Shown piece by piece: positions 9,871-20,010 of a stretch of DNA of 29,332 nucleotides; the first letter of the stretch is position 1; each line of letters starts with the position of its first letter. Where the stretch lies: contig JAUCBJ010000578.1 of assembly GCA_032718475.1 (NCBI GenBank), positions 1 to 29,332 of the forward strand. Reading direction: 5' to 3'. The stretch is from Nemertoderma westbladi. Lineage: Eukaryota; Xenacoelomorpha; Nemertodermatida; Nemertodermatidae. The translations under genes were made by a program, and so were the position numbers. The notes under the pieces were generated by a model. It saw nothing but the letters and a program-made list of their open reading frames with translations, was not told where the DNA came from and did no database searches.

Positions 9871-10040
9871 GGGTCCTTAATCCAGGACCATTGGCGTCCT
9901 TATCCCAGAACGAAGGGGGTCCTAGTTACAGGACCAGATTTGCCCTAGTAAGAGGGTCTATGCATCTACAGGTGGCACCTCCTTTATTCTGAATGGAGGT
10001 GGCAAGTTTTCTTGATAAATTACCTAGAATACCTGACTTG
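9871..10040 (-). repeat. Inverted-repeat copy A (~168 bp)
   Basis: The segment from ggtccttaatccagga to acctagaatacctgac matches the reverse complement of 12610-12777 with only scattered differences (about 90% identity by eye). It lies just 5' of the minus-strand LINE and could be that element's 5' UTR or promoter. It may alternatively be an independent short repeat or a terminal inverted repeat around 10041-12609. Confidence 0.8.
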
Positions 10041-10559
10041 ACCTGAAGTCACTTAATCTCCTTCGATGCGATTCTTTTGCAAAAGCTTCAAACATTACTT
10101 ACTTTCTAATCTATAGAATATAAATATATATACTGTACTTTATACAGTACAGTAGCTACAGTATATAATTTAAAGTTTAGTATTTACATACACTCTTTAT
10201 TACTATCTTTAGTCTCTCTATTGCATAAGTTCAACCTTTTTCTAAATAATTCTACTATATTATAATATAAAGGTGAGATCGATTAATTTCCCTTTTTGCT
10301 GACAGGTCTCCCCTAACCCCCCCCCCCCCCCCCCCTCATTACTTCTTTACACATATTCAGCATCATGCATTTTCTCACTTTCTGGGTGGTAGCGCTTACT
10401 GGCAATGCTATTAGCTGCCATCAAAGTCGTCATAGACATCTCATACTCTCACCCACTCACTCCATGATTTCGGTAAAATATTTGGTGTTATGTTGGGGTG
10501 CTTTGCAACATTTACGTATATTCTATCTATATGGCAAATAAATTTCAAGTTCAAGTTTT
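10041..10559. other. AT-rich spacer with a poly-C run and a possible LINE 3' tail
   Basis: No gene is seen. A run of about 19 C lies at 10317-10335. The stretch ending tatggcaaataaatttcaag with a further ttcaagtt (about 10530-10557) resembles the simple 3' tails of LINE families on the + strand, but I cannot see coding sequence before it. Palindromic tactgta-type strings occur near 10130-10165. Confidence 0.3.
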
Positions 10560-11460
10560 AGTGCAGCCGATCGTTATACCAAAACATACACCAACAGTCA
10601 AACAAATCATCTGGGACTAACACACCGGCATCCTCCATGGACGAAAGAATGCAACCCTACAGGCAGTTAGAGATAATTATTGTGTGAAAAAACAAGAAAC
10701 AAGAAACACAGAGAAAGGCAGATTATGGCTCCACTCCCGGCAGATAGAACCAAACCATATCAACCACTGTTTACTTATAATACGGCTTCATTTTTGTATG
10801 TAATACTTCCAGGGCCATCGCTATCGAAGTTGCCATTGATGCATTCATAAATGCCCTCGAAAGATTTATTAACCATAGAGGAGGACAAATTGAGAAACTC
10901 TACTCCAACATCAGAAGACATTTCAAATGTGCAGAAAGAGAACTCGAGGAAGCCCAAGAAACTTTCAACAGCACGACAACAGTCGCCACTATGAGAAAAT
11001 ATAATATAGAATGGTGTATGTGAACACCATACCAAACACCGCACACACTTGGTTTCGTCGAAAGACTAGTTGGATGCGCCAGGAAACATATTACAACTCT
11101 CCTCAACCATCACACAGTTACAGATTCTGTAACTGTTGTAATACAGAAGATACACTAAACACCATCATGGCAAAATGCATGGGGATCCTAAACAGTCGAC
11201 CACTATTCCCAGTGAGCAACAATCCAGAATCCCTTAAATCCTTAACACTATCCCATCTATTGAGAGAAAAACCAGCCCAAATAATAATAAACCCATCCAA
11301 TAAAGATGATCATGGAATCATGGATGATCAGACAATCATGGAAAGTTGCTAATGCCATTGAAACAGAATACTGGGAACACTGGAATGAAGAATACCTACC
11401 AACCCTACAGAAAGATTCATTCTCGATATGGGTATGGAGACTCCAGTATACCACTGGACT
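10560..11460 (+). pseudogene. BEL/Pao retrotransposon integrase relic
   Basis: Fragments in shifting frames follow the integrase order. First is a zinc-binding part (IVIPKHTPTVKQIIWD, then HTGILHGRKNATL). Next comes MAPLPADRTKPYQP at about 10725. The core follows as SRAIAIEVA and DAFINALERFINHRG (about 10810-10880), then NIRRHFKCAERELEEA and TLGFVERLVGCARK (about 11045-11085). The C-terminal domain is WKVANAIETEYWEHWNEEYL (about 11341-11400). Each matches a segment of the longer element at 25505-26440 or known BEL/Pao integrases. Part of the DYFGP region is deleted and many stops occur. It preserves core sequence that the other element has lost. Confidence 0.85.
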
Positions 11461-11921
11461 CGAGAGTATTGGGAAAGGAGAGGATCAGCGCAAGGAGAAT
11501 CAGGAGCAGATTGCCGAATACCACCACACACTCATCACGAGAAACGACGAGTGCACTCGATGCTCAATCCTACACCCGAACGCTATCTGAATCCACCAAG
11601 CCTGACTTGATATCAAAACGCCGTACGGTTGTTACCACGACAACCCGTGTGGATACATACATATGACACGCCTCCAACTATCGTATTCTCCCAAGGAGCG
11701 ACACCCAAGTATCTAGGATACTGCGATATGGATTTGTGAGAAGAACAGGCGATTCTTACCAGCGCTCAATCAATGGAACTCCCAGCGATAGTGATACCCA
11801 GTGTCCAACTCGACCACGTCATGGCCTCCGTGTTTGAGTATATTGCACAGCCGGGACAGTCGAAACCTACCTTCGGATACGAAGAAGAAGTCGCTATTTG
11901 CAGGAGTTATAGGAAACCACA

Positions 11922-12215
11922 TTGACAGACCAACACTCAGGTGACCATGTATGCACCACCCTTCTGGACAGCTGCAGATATTGCAAACACAAAGGCCATA
12001 GACGGCTAGACTGTCTATTCCGGCACATCCACAAAACGTGGATTTACTGCAATAATAATGACCTCCTTATAAAGGAATGTCCAACCATGCATAACCGATG
12101 TCAGGATTGTCTTTTCCAGGGACATCTAGAGCGAGACTGCGCTAAAGGAATGACAGTGGAGAAGTGGGTGCTATTCGAATGTGACACGGACAACAGAGTC
12201 ATGACATCCACGTGA
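11922..12215 (+). pseudogene. CCHC zinc-knuckle Gag-like relic
   Basis: The frame shows CRYCKHKGHRRLDC and CQDCLFQGHLERDC, two CX2CX4HX4C knuckles about 30 residues apart, followed by WVLFECDTDNRVMTS and a stop. The 866-aa protein at 1323-3923 has its two knuckles in a similar place, followed by MVMFETYANSHLKT, so this looks like a distant truncated relative. The true start is unknown; an in-frame TAG lies just upstream (11910-11912). It sits about 450 bp after the BEL/Pao integrase relic. Whether the two belong to one element is unclear. Confidence 0.6.
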
Positions 12216-12609
12216 ATAAAGGCTGCCAACATACATTTGGGGTTTCTTTAACCTATCAACAGGAATAACTGAAGCCATCAATAGACATTTTATATTATGT
12301 AGTTATAAGAAAACATGTAAATATAATATGAAAGTCAGTTATAATATGTAGACCTAATTAATTTTATAAGAATAAGAATAAAAGTAGAACAGAAATAACT
12401 AAATAACTTTTTAAAGACAAACAAGATGGGATGGTACCTACTTAAGTAATAAATTAAATATAAATAAGTTGCCATACTGGTGTGCGCGTACATGGACCTT
12501 ACTGTATCCTACCATGCCCTATGTATCTTATCGTATGTATCTTACTGGGCCTTTTAGTGCCCCATGTATCTTACAATATTAGATCATGCCCTACATATCC
12601 TACTGTTGT
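12216..12609. other. AT-rich spacer with degenerate ~45-bp repeats
   Basis: No gene is seen. From about 12497 to 12605 the phrases accatgccctatgtatctta, gccccatgtatcttac and atcatgccctacatatccta recur, indicating a decayed short tandem repeat. Confidence 0.45.
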
Positions 12610-12777
12610 CAGGTCAGGTATTCTAGGTCATTGATCAAGAAAACTTGCCACCTCCATGCATCTTAAAGGAGGTGCCATCTGTAGCTGCATAGACCCTCTT
12701 ACTAGGGCAAATCTGGTCCTGTAACTAGGACCCCCTTCGTTCTGGGATAAGGACGCCCTTGGTCCTGGATTAAGGAG
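12610..12777 (+). repeat. Inverted-repeat copy B (~168 bp)
   Basis: This is the reverse complement of 9871-10040, including aggtcaggtattctagg, gaccctcttactagggcaaa and cccccttcgttctgggataa. The flanks on both sides do not match between the copies beyond this segment, apart from weak patches. Confidence 0.8.
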
Positions 12778-13204
12778 GACCCTATTGTTTCATGTGTATG
12801 TTTATTGGTATGGTGCATATAACAACCAACTATAGGCAAAGGCATAATAACCATAAGCTGTTGCCAATAAATAGTGAGAGAGGGATTAATCAACAAGGCA
12901 ACAGCCAATAGTAGAGCAGCAGCCCCGATCCCCCATTGGTCAGGGCAGCAATAAACATAACCCCTCTCAATCCTATATTAGTTTATACTGCTGTAATATC
13001 AATTTATAGTTTAGTCACATGCGCCTCTCAAACCTGAGAAGCCGAATAGTTTTAACGGTATTTGTATCATCAATGGTATTTTGTATCTCAGTGCAGATAT
13101 CAGATTCAGACTTGTGCTTTTACTGGTCACTGTTTATTACTTATGATATTTCTATTATACATGGAAGGAAAAACAAAAGCTAGTTTTCCCAAGATCTAAG
13201 TCAG
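12778..13204. other. Spacer, no gene seen
   Basis: Mixed-composition sequence. Weakly repeated phrases such as caacagccaata occur near 12900 and also, inverted, near 9700. There is no supportable feature. Confidence 0.35.
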
Positions 13205-13465
13205 AACATCTGTCCCTACAGAACCAGTGAGTACAAACCAAACTCTCAAACTCAACCGCACGGTAACCAGCCGCGGATGTGCTCTAGCCGGCACAGCGAC
13301 AGAGTGATTCAATTTAAGACCATTTATAAGGACCTCCTCTTCCAGGATAGTCAGGGCCTTAGCTAGGTCTGCAGGGGAGCCGCAGACGGTCCCACCATAG
13401 ACATACCAGGAGTAGATGATGTGTTGTTTAGCAGGCTTCCATCCATGCAGAAATCGATTGAGTCT
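13205..13465 (-). pseudogene. Reverse transcriptase fragment with altered catalytic box
   Basis: On the minus strand one frame reads LNRFLHGWKPAKQ, then WYVYGGTVCGSPADLAKAL and ILEEEVLINGLKLNHS. This looks like an RT palm in which a Y-x-D-D-G box would be followed by GSP and a helix before a GLxLN turn. Here the two Asp are replaced by Tyr and Gly, so the site is dead. No flanking domains are found on either side. The element family is not determined, and the fragment is too short to classify. Confidence 0.5.
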
Positions 13466-14780
13466 AATCTGAGATTATATATAGAAATTAGAGAATTGAG
13501 AATCTAATTTCAGACAACAGGTAAATTGAAATTAAGGCATTGATTAAGTATATTAGCATAACGCAATGCTCACTTGCTGTCTGTGATCTTCAATTTTGGG
13601 GGAGACTGATCTGATGATGGCTTCATAGCCAATGTGGGTTTTGATGCACGCAGCAACTTCGCATTGGAATCTTAAATTCATTATTTTTGAGAATCATTTC
13701 AATTATTAGCATACACCATACAATTTATACACGACTTGTCTGTTTTATACGCAGTTCTTAGCTGCAGTAAATATTTATATATTTACAGTGTTGCCTAGCA
13801 TTATTTCTTTCTTAATCCTTAAAAGTATAGGCTTTTTCAAGTCATAAGACACCTATAATTTTCACCGTGTCCATACACGTGTTCGTGTTTGCCTACAACG
13901 TGTTATTACTTCTTGTTTCACATACGTAGTTGTATACATCTTGCTATTATTGCATGTATTGTTTGTTTGGAGAATATTCAAGATCACACCACACCGTTTT
14001 CAATCTGGTAAGTGCAAACTCCAGCATTAATTTACATCGCATCGGCTCGGTTCAAACTCAATGTGTGTGTCTGCTATCCTCAATACTGTAATATTATTCC
14101 ACAACTAGATAACTTACAACTATATGGTGTATAATGCTACCGTCGTGTTTGCAACACGCGTGCAATGTGCGCCTACCCCGCACTAGGCCTCATGTAACGT
14201 CCTACCAGTAATTTATATAAGTCGCACGTACAATTGTTCACAGACAGCACAGCATAAAGGAATAGTTTGCACGTATAGTAATTATATTACCCTTTAAAGT
14301 AGTTTTCCAATGCTAGAAACTCCCTTACCTCAGATAATTAATTATACCATTTAATTAGATATAAGCCCGTCAGTAAAAACCTCGACAGTGGGGGAATTTG
14401 GAGGCCTGGTTGCTTGCGAGAGACTTGGATGTCAGTGAGACATTTTAGGTGTGTTGTTCTAAGTTGTGAAGGATCTGATGCAGAACCCCGTGACTGTCTG
14501 GGAGCTGGTGATGCGACCCTAGAATGAGTTGAAAATTGTGATTGATAGGAACCCAGTCTGCGTGGAAACCGCTGATGTGATCCCAAACTGGATGGGTCCC
14601 CACCCAGCATGGATGGGGATCTGTGATGGGACACTAGATTGGTTGGGAAGCGGTACTTTGGAATGAATGGGGATTGGGGTAGGCTGTTTCAAAAAAGTAT
14701 CATATTGCCGCATTGGGTAATGGTTGTTCTGGTGATGCAGGGAGTGGGGTTAACTGCCTCTGGGTGTGGGTAAGTAAAGG
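13466..14780. other. Long spacer, no convincing gene
   Basis: AT-rich sequence with short unconvincing frames. A region of loosely repeated gatgngatcc/ggatgggg phrases lies at about 14500-14640; the minus-strand frame through it looks like a by-product of this repetition. A TATA-like tatataag at 14214-14221 with a ttcacag string about 25 bp downstream could be a promoter, but no exon with a plausible protein start follows. Confidence 0.35.
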
Positions 14781-14805
14781 TATATTATATATATATATAT
14801 ATATA

Positions 14806-14840
<35 letters not shown>

Positions 14841-14873
14841 TATATATATATATAATATATATATTATATATAG
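14781..14873. repeat. (AT)n / (AAT)n microsatellite
   Basis: Alternating ta runs surround a central block of aat units (about 14808-14840). The tract directly abuts the start of the duplicated LamG intron flank, so it marks the edge of the duplicated segment. Confidence 0.9.
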
Positions 14874-15130
14874 AGGTAAATTAAAATAAAATATTTTTTC
14901 ATGAAATAACTATAAAAGGTTTTAGTAATGTAATATAGTATTTGTTTGATTTCATTGGTTAAATTATAACCTATAATATAAAACCTATAATATAAAATTG
15001 CTGGTAATGATTAGACATGGTACTGGAAAAATATATTTCACAAAAATATATTAATATATATTACTGTAGTATATTGGTAATTAATAATAATTAGTCAATC
15101 TATTCAATAAAGATTTTTATTTACTCATAG
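14874..15130 (+). repeat. Duplicated intron flank of LamG exon copy 2
   Basis: Nearly identical to 5757-6012, with a few substitutions and a short ctgt-type insertion near 15062. It ends in the same tttactcatag acceptor (AG at 15129-15130). Confidence 0.85.
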
Positions 15131-15801
15131 ATGACTGTGGTCCTGAATCATTCTGGCCATTGAGTATCCAGTATGGAGCCAATGATAAACTTGGGATTCC
15201 AAATGGAACCGTTAAAGGGGGACCATCATTCGGACCAGGACCAGCAGGAGTTAACAACCAGGCAATAAATTGTCATAATGGCTACATCACCATCCACCAT
15301 GGAGTCGAGTTGCTCTCAGAAACATTTACAATGGTAGCTTTTATTAAATCCAAAACTGTTGGTCCTATTTTTGAATTTGGGGATCCTAATAAAAGAGGTT
15401 CTCATATGTGGATATGGCCTGACTCAACCACCCTTTACTATAATAGTCTCAATGGTGCGTCTCCAACACAGTTTAGAATGGATAATGCGATAGAAATAAA
15501 CCTGTGGTATATGGTGGCTTTTGGAGTTAATGCTTTAGAGAAGAAAGTGATAGTCTACAGCCGAAAAGTGGGAAATCAAGATCATCAGCGATTGGAGTTA
15601 GGTACTCCATCAACAGGTCGAATTTCTGGAGATTCCAGAACCCTAACGATAGGGAAAGAACCAAGTGGGAATCATGTGTTTCAAGGATACATAGCCCATG
15701 TTCGGTATTACAGCTGTTATGTATCAGATATTCAGTTGGAGGAGATCTATGGGGAAAGTTTACAGAATGAAGTGCAGGTTGGAAGTTCGGAAGGTTTGTA
15801 A
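15131..15801 (+). CDS. LamG/concanavalin A-like domain, terminal exon, copy 2
   Basis: It has the same phase-1 acceptor and N-terminal DCGPESFWPLSIQYGAND as copy 1 and ends at TAA 15799-15801. The protein differs from copy 1 at only a handful of positions: N for I in VNNQ, GDPNKR for GDSNKR, WPDST for FPSPPT with one residue fewer, NGASP for NGVSP, IVYSR, NHV, and EEIYGE near the end. No frame damage is present. The 3' flank after the stop is unrelated to those of copies 1 and 3. Upstream exons are not identified. Biological role unknown; the fold is typical of secreted or cell-surface binding modules. Confidence 0.8.
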
Positions 15802-15949
15802 ATGAAAATATATTTCTAAATAATTTGCATAATTGATGTAATGTGATAGTAGGTCCATGCAACAAAATATACTCAAACGTCAGAATATACTCTTTACTAA
15901 TATACTTTTTCTAACTTGTTTGATCATGTTTTTGTGTACTGTTTCTCAT

Positions 15950-16075
15950 TACTACTACTACTACTACTAAGTCGAGCGAACTCGCACAGTGAAATGAGAT
16001 CCTTCCAGGCTTCCCGATTCTCCATAGTATTAGAGATTTATAGGAGGGGATCTAGGGGTCTTAACCTCGAATGAT
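15950..16075 (-). mobile_element. LINE 3' end with (TAG)n tail, 5'-truncated
   Basis: On the minus strand an ATG at 16025 begins MENREAWKDLISLCEFARL, which resembles the last residues of RTE/CR1-type LINE proteins. The larger LINE in this window has GDRELWR at the matching place. It runs directly into repeated tag triplets (the act tract at 15950-15970 on the + strand), which would be the simple-sequence 3' tail. Only this terminal piece is recognisable. Confidence 0.5.
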
Positions 16076-16080
16076 AAGTT

Positions 16081-16896
16081 TATTTTACCGAAAATAACTT
16101 ATCTTTTATTGGCGCAATTGTAGGACTAATACCATCACAAGCATACTTTTTAACCGGGTAGTGTACAAATTTTAGGTATCGCGTAATTTTTATTGAAAAT
16201 TAATATCTCATATCTCTCCAAACCACGTAAGCATTTCGACTTTACTGGGTCTCATGCGTGGTATCGACGCCAGAAAGGGACTCCAAAACTAACATAGCCA
16301 TGTAAATGCCGTTTGTTTTATTTTATAGCCCATTAAATTTTAGGAAAAATCACGAAATCTCGGTTTTCCCAACAAACCTGACTCAAAGATATAGATGAAT
16401 TACCAAAAATTTCTAAAATGACCCCCCCCCCCCACCCCGGGCCAAAAGAGCCTCCTAAGATCAATATTATTTGTGACGCAATATTGTTTATATTAATATA
16501 TACTCAATATGTGATCAATATTATTTATGATCGAAACATAATGGTTGTTGTATCTGAACCACAATAATTAAATTGCGCTTCCCGTGGTTTATATAAATCT
16601 GAAAGTCACACTTGACCCTCAAGTCGGGTTTCTGACGCACTGACACGGCCTGTTTCGAATTAGTTAATTATTGTTTATTTAGTTTAATTATAGGTGCATT
16701 TATTATTTACCCCCCCCCCCCCCACCCCCCACCCTTTAGTGACTATTCCCTGTGGCTCTCTGGTCCCGACTCACTATGAACATCTTCCGACTTTGCCTCT
16801 ACCGTTATCTACTACATCTCCCCACAGGTTGACAAGAAAGTAACAATGAAGCAAGCATAGTCAATTCTTCCTACTACAGTAAATACCATTCAGGGC
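16081..16896. other. Spacer with poly-C tracts, no gene seen
   Basis: C-runs lie at about 16422-16437 and 16711-16732. The remainder is AT-rich without recognisable coding sequence. Confidence 0.4.
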
Positions 16897-17140
16897 GGCG
16901 GGGTATAGTTCAGTTGGTTGGGCGCCAGGCTTGCAATCTTTTGGTTGTAGGTTCAGCCCCGCCAGGGTCCACTCGGCCTTTTATCCACTGGGGTCGATAA
17001 AGTTAGTACCAGTTAAATAACTGGGAGCAATTCTTGAAATAGGAGTAAGGTTGACCCCTACCCTCAGGTAGCAGCTATCTAAAGAGGAGCCTTCGGGTCG
17101 CCTCCGGCCTCAGCCGACTGTTTGCTTTGTCTTTTTTATA
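16897..17140 (+). mobile_element. tRNA-derived SINE
   Basis: The head (16897-16963) keeps a 7-bp acceptor-like pair ggcgggg / ccccgcc, an A-box-like tatagttcagttggttgggc and a B-box-like gtaggttcagcccc. The loop cttgcaa would give a TGC anticodon, pointing to a tRNA-Ala-like source. The body contains ccactggggtcgataaagtt and agtaccagttaaataactgg, resembling conserved SINE bodies I know from marine invertebrates. It ends near the pyrimidine-rich tttgctttgtcttttttat. It would have been transcribed by RNA polymerase III and mobilised by a LINE. Confidence 0.75.
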
Positions 17141-17268
17141 ATACCATCCATAGCTGTGTGTAGTGCTGTAGATAAATATCCAGAACAACAAATTGGAAAG
17201 TGGTTCAACTTTCCTACCCCTCTATTGATTTAAGCCTCCCACACTACTCCATTTTTTGAAAAATGCAT

Positions 17269-17308
17269 TGTGTGCGAAAAGTGCAGACCATTGCACTTTT
17301 CGTACACA
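17269..17308. repeat. 17-bp near-perfect inverted repeat
   Basis: tgtgtgcgaaaagtgca is followed, after a 6-nt spacer (gaccat), by tgcacttttcgtacaca, its reverse complement but for one base that can form a wobble pair. It lies in an otherwise featureless stretch and could be a MITE end or a structured RNA. Confidence 0.7.
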
Positions 17309-17884
17309 TACCTAATTTTGAAGATGAATAATTTCTCAACCAGAAAAGTATAATATTTATTGGTGAATTGTCAAATCAATTAAATGGGAGGGATACAAAA
17401 CGGTTACATCGCGTTTCTGCAAAAAAGTTGCATTTCAGCAAAAAGTTGTGTTTTGGCAACAGTTGCGACCACAAATGAAAGGCTAGTGTATATTAACCAT
17501 GAACTATCACGGCCGCAATGATTATTATACACTCTAACTACTAAAGTGCTGAAACATATTTTCAACTCTTAAGTTTCGATTTAAAAAGTTCAAAGATGTC
17601 ACCCTATTCTTTCCGGTAATTCGTTCCTAAAACTACAATGAGCACATCACAGATAGCAGGGCAGTGCACGTATATTTAAATCAAACCAAACCTAAGCTGT
17701 GAAACTAAATCAAATTTGTGGGGCGAGTCAAAACTGCGAACCATCAGCGAAATGCTATAATTATACTATGGCCATTTTCTAAAAGCTCTGGGTGTGTGGG
17801 TGTCAGTGTGGGTGTGACGGAAGCCATAATTGTCGGAAGCAAAATATATAGATAGCCATAGTAAAATTATAATTGTTCGCTAAG

Positions 17885-17929
17885 ATGACTTACAGCTTTT
17901 GCTGCGTGTTATTGTTATTTGCAATTAAG
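17885..17929 (+). CDS. Candidate signal-peptide first exon
   Basis: An ATG with A at -3 starts a 15-residue stretch, MTYSFCCVLLLFAIK, with a hydrophobic core. It ends at AAG directly before GTACTG, a plausible donor. A TATA-like tatatag lies about 40 bp upstream (17845). If spliced after AAG the phase is 0, so it cannot join directly to the phase-1 LamG exon and would need an intermediate exon that I have not found. The short length makes chance a real possibility. Confidence 0.25.
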
Positions 17930-18936
17930 GTACTGTAATATACAGTACTGTATCAGTATAAACTAAACTTCATGTTAGACATTCGTTAAAAAATGACAGT
18001 TAGAATTTAACCATAAACCTACGTTAAAATATGTTAGAATTCTGTCATAGTGTATTCTCCTTCAATAAAGAAATAATTTTGCTGAAACGCATCTTTTTTT
18101 CCGAATCGCTACTGTTGCCGAAACGCGACGACACCTCCAAAACAGAAGTATCAGTTCTAGAAAACAGGTGGCAAAAGTATACTTTACTTCAAAGCAAAAC
18201 AGCATGTAGGCTAGAGTTGGACTAAAAACAACAGTAAGTGCAGTTTTTAATTGTCTCTCTAATGGCGTATTCATGGAAACACCAAACCCAAGAGTACTCC
18301 TTTTAATTGCACTGATTCACCCCACATTATGGTTCAACCCTCCCTGCACTCCTCTACTTTTCCTGACAGGTGTTGTAGGCCAATTTAAGATTTTCCTTAG
18401 TTTTTTCAACCTTGTTGATATTGTTGACATTTTTGGTTGTTGGTGTTCGGTGTTTACTTTGTAGGCTATCTTATGATCTTCTCTCTTACAAGTAACCTCA
18501 CAGTCTCCACATGGCACATACTGTTTTTGTTTGGGTTTCTGAGGAATATGCCTCTTGGCTGATTCATTGTTGCGGGTTTTTATTATATTCTGGTAATATT
18601 GAATCGGTAGACTGGTTTTCATCCATTGAAAGGTACTGTACTTCAAAGTGGTTTTAACTTCTACTGTTTAAGCATCCTACACTGCATTGTCAGTTTTGGA
18701 TGTCTCCCTGTCATATTGATTATGTCAGGATTATGCATATTTATCATGTTGATTATCTTGCTAGTCCTGGGCTTGCTGGTCTCTGCGGTCACGATTCTGT
18801 GGTCCGAACCAATTAGGTTGAACGAGTATATGCTAGTTAATCATGCTGATTCTCCGCTTTTTAGGTCCGCATACCAAGATTCAAGACCCCATTGTTGTTA
18901 ATTTCCAGATAGGCATTGGTAATAGGGCTTTGTATC
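17930..18936. other. Spacer, no supportable gene
   Basis: Several open frames of 60-109 codons exist on both strands, including a hydrophobic one at 18626-18901 and a Lys-rich minus-strand frame at 18317-18646. I recognise no domain in them. They may be decayed repeats or unspliced intron. Confidence 0.35.
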
Positions 18937-19013
18937 GCTCCAGTAGCTCAGTTGGTAGAGCTAGGGACTTGGAATCTCTAGGAACTTTGTTCATGTTCAA
19001 TCCCCCCATTCCG
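18937..19013 (+). mobile_element. tRNA-like sequence, SINE head or tRNA pseudogene
   Basis: It has tagctcagttggtagagc, a canonical A-box and D-arm. An anticodon arm follows as aggga-cttggaa-tctct (TGG anticodon position), then a degraded T-arm (catgttcaatcccc). The acceptor strands do not pair, so this is not a functional tRNA. It is probably the head of a SINE continuing into ccggtcaatattttgttgtt. Confidence 0.5.
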
Positions 19014-19427
19014 GTCAATATTTTGTTGTTGTAAGATTGGTAGTAAGCCATTCAAGGAGACAGTTCATGCATTAGTAAACATGGACCTTTGCGCGATTTC
19101 GCGCTTGTTGTTTATAAGGATTGTATCATTATAATTGCCAGCAAATAATTTCTTGCTTAAATTCGAATTTTGAAGTGGTCGCTCACTAGAGCGAGTAAAT
19201 GTATATTTATAAATCAATATAATAAACATTACCAGTGCCAGTAGGTAGGCCTACAGAGATATGTCGGAAAAGGCTAAACAGTAATACTGTATGGCAGTAT
19301 GGTACAGCTGTTTCAGTTAGCAGATTTAACTTTCAGAAAGTCACTGGTTCGTTCTTTGTTGCTAGGCAACCTTAATAACACTCAGTTTTACCCTGGTTCG
19401 ATATATGCAGTATGTAAGGTGATGCCT

Positions 19428-20010
19428 CTACACAGCTCCCCCCAGAACCAGCTTTAAAAAAAAGTTTGGTGGTGTAATAGCACGGCCACTTCGCATTGTG
19501 ATCTCCTGTGGAGGTCGCTGTGGTTGGTTGTGGGGTTTAGGGGAAGGGTCGGGTGGCGCGGTGGGAACAGTGGGTGGTTGACCCCGACGCGCTGGGTTGG
19601 CCACTGTGACAGGTTGGTTGACATTGAAGTGGGTGGGTTTGAGTCTGTCTATCGATATAGTTTCTCGTTGACCACCCACCTTAATGATGAACGTTTTTGA
19701 GCCCCCATTCGGCCACCTTGTACGGCCCAGTATAGGGCCGTTGTAAGGGGCTGTTGTGCACATCCATGCGCACGAACACGTACTCGCTGGTAGGTAGCTG
19801 TTGGGGCACCAACACGCACATTGGGGCACGCGAGTTGGTTGGTTTGGTGACGAAATCACCGGGAATGGTGAGTGGTGCACCATACACCAACTCATCTGAC
19901 GAGCATTTCAAATCCTGTTTGGAGGCTGTGCGATGGCTGAGAAGGACCCAAGGCAGTTCGTCAGCCCAGTTGGGACCTCTTAGATGGGCCCGAAAGGAGG
20001 CCTTTAAGGA
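19428..20010 (-). pseudogene. Ty3/gypsy integrase C-terminal fragment
   Basis: On the minus strand LKASFRAHLRGPNWADELPW, VLLSHRTASKQDL, SSDELVYGAPLTIPGDF and YTGPYKVAEWG appear in one frame. After a frame change near 19690-19700 the sequence continues KTFIIKVGGQRETISIDRLK and a Pro-rich tail ending close to the polypurine tract. This is the end of the integrase catalytic region plus C-terminal domain of a Ty3/gypsy Pol. Everything upstream is missing: the fragment is cut off at the palindromic tandem array beginning near 20011. Confidence 0.85.
19434..19446 (-). other. Polypurine tract and LTR start of a Ty3/gypsy element
   Basis: On the minus strand, immediately after the pol frame, ctggggggagc is followed by TGTGTAGAGGCATCACC. 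This is the expected arrangement of polypurine tract and LTR end. The LTR would continue to lower coordinates; its other end cannot be placed, and no second LTR lies in the window. Confidence 0.5.

Noticed and set aside
14214-14245. TATA-like tatataag with a downstream ttcacag, as promoter of LamG copy 2
   Set aside because: No first exon with a plausible start or signal peptide follows; AT-rich sequence makes chance TATA strings common.
14338-14713. 98- and 64-codon minus-strand frames
   Set aside because: They coincide with loosely repeated ggatgggg/gatgngatcc sequence, which explains both the openness and the Ser/Pro-rich composition.
18317-18901. 109-codon Lys-rich minus frame and 91-codon hydrophobic + frame
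   Set aside because: No recognisable domain, no neighbours of the same kind and no splice or promoter context; too weak to call.
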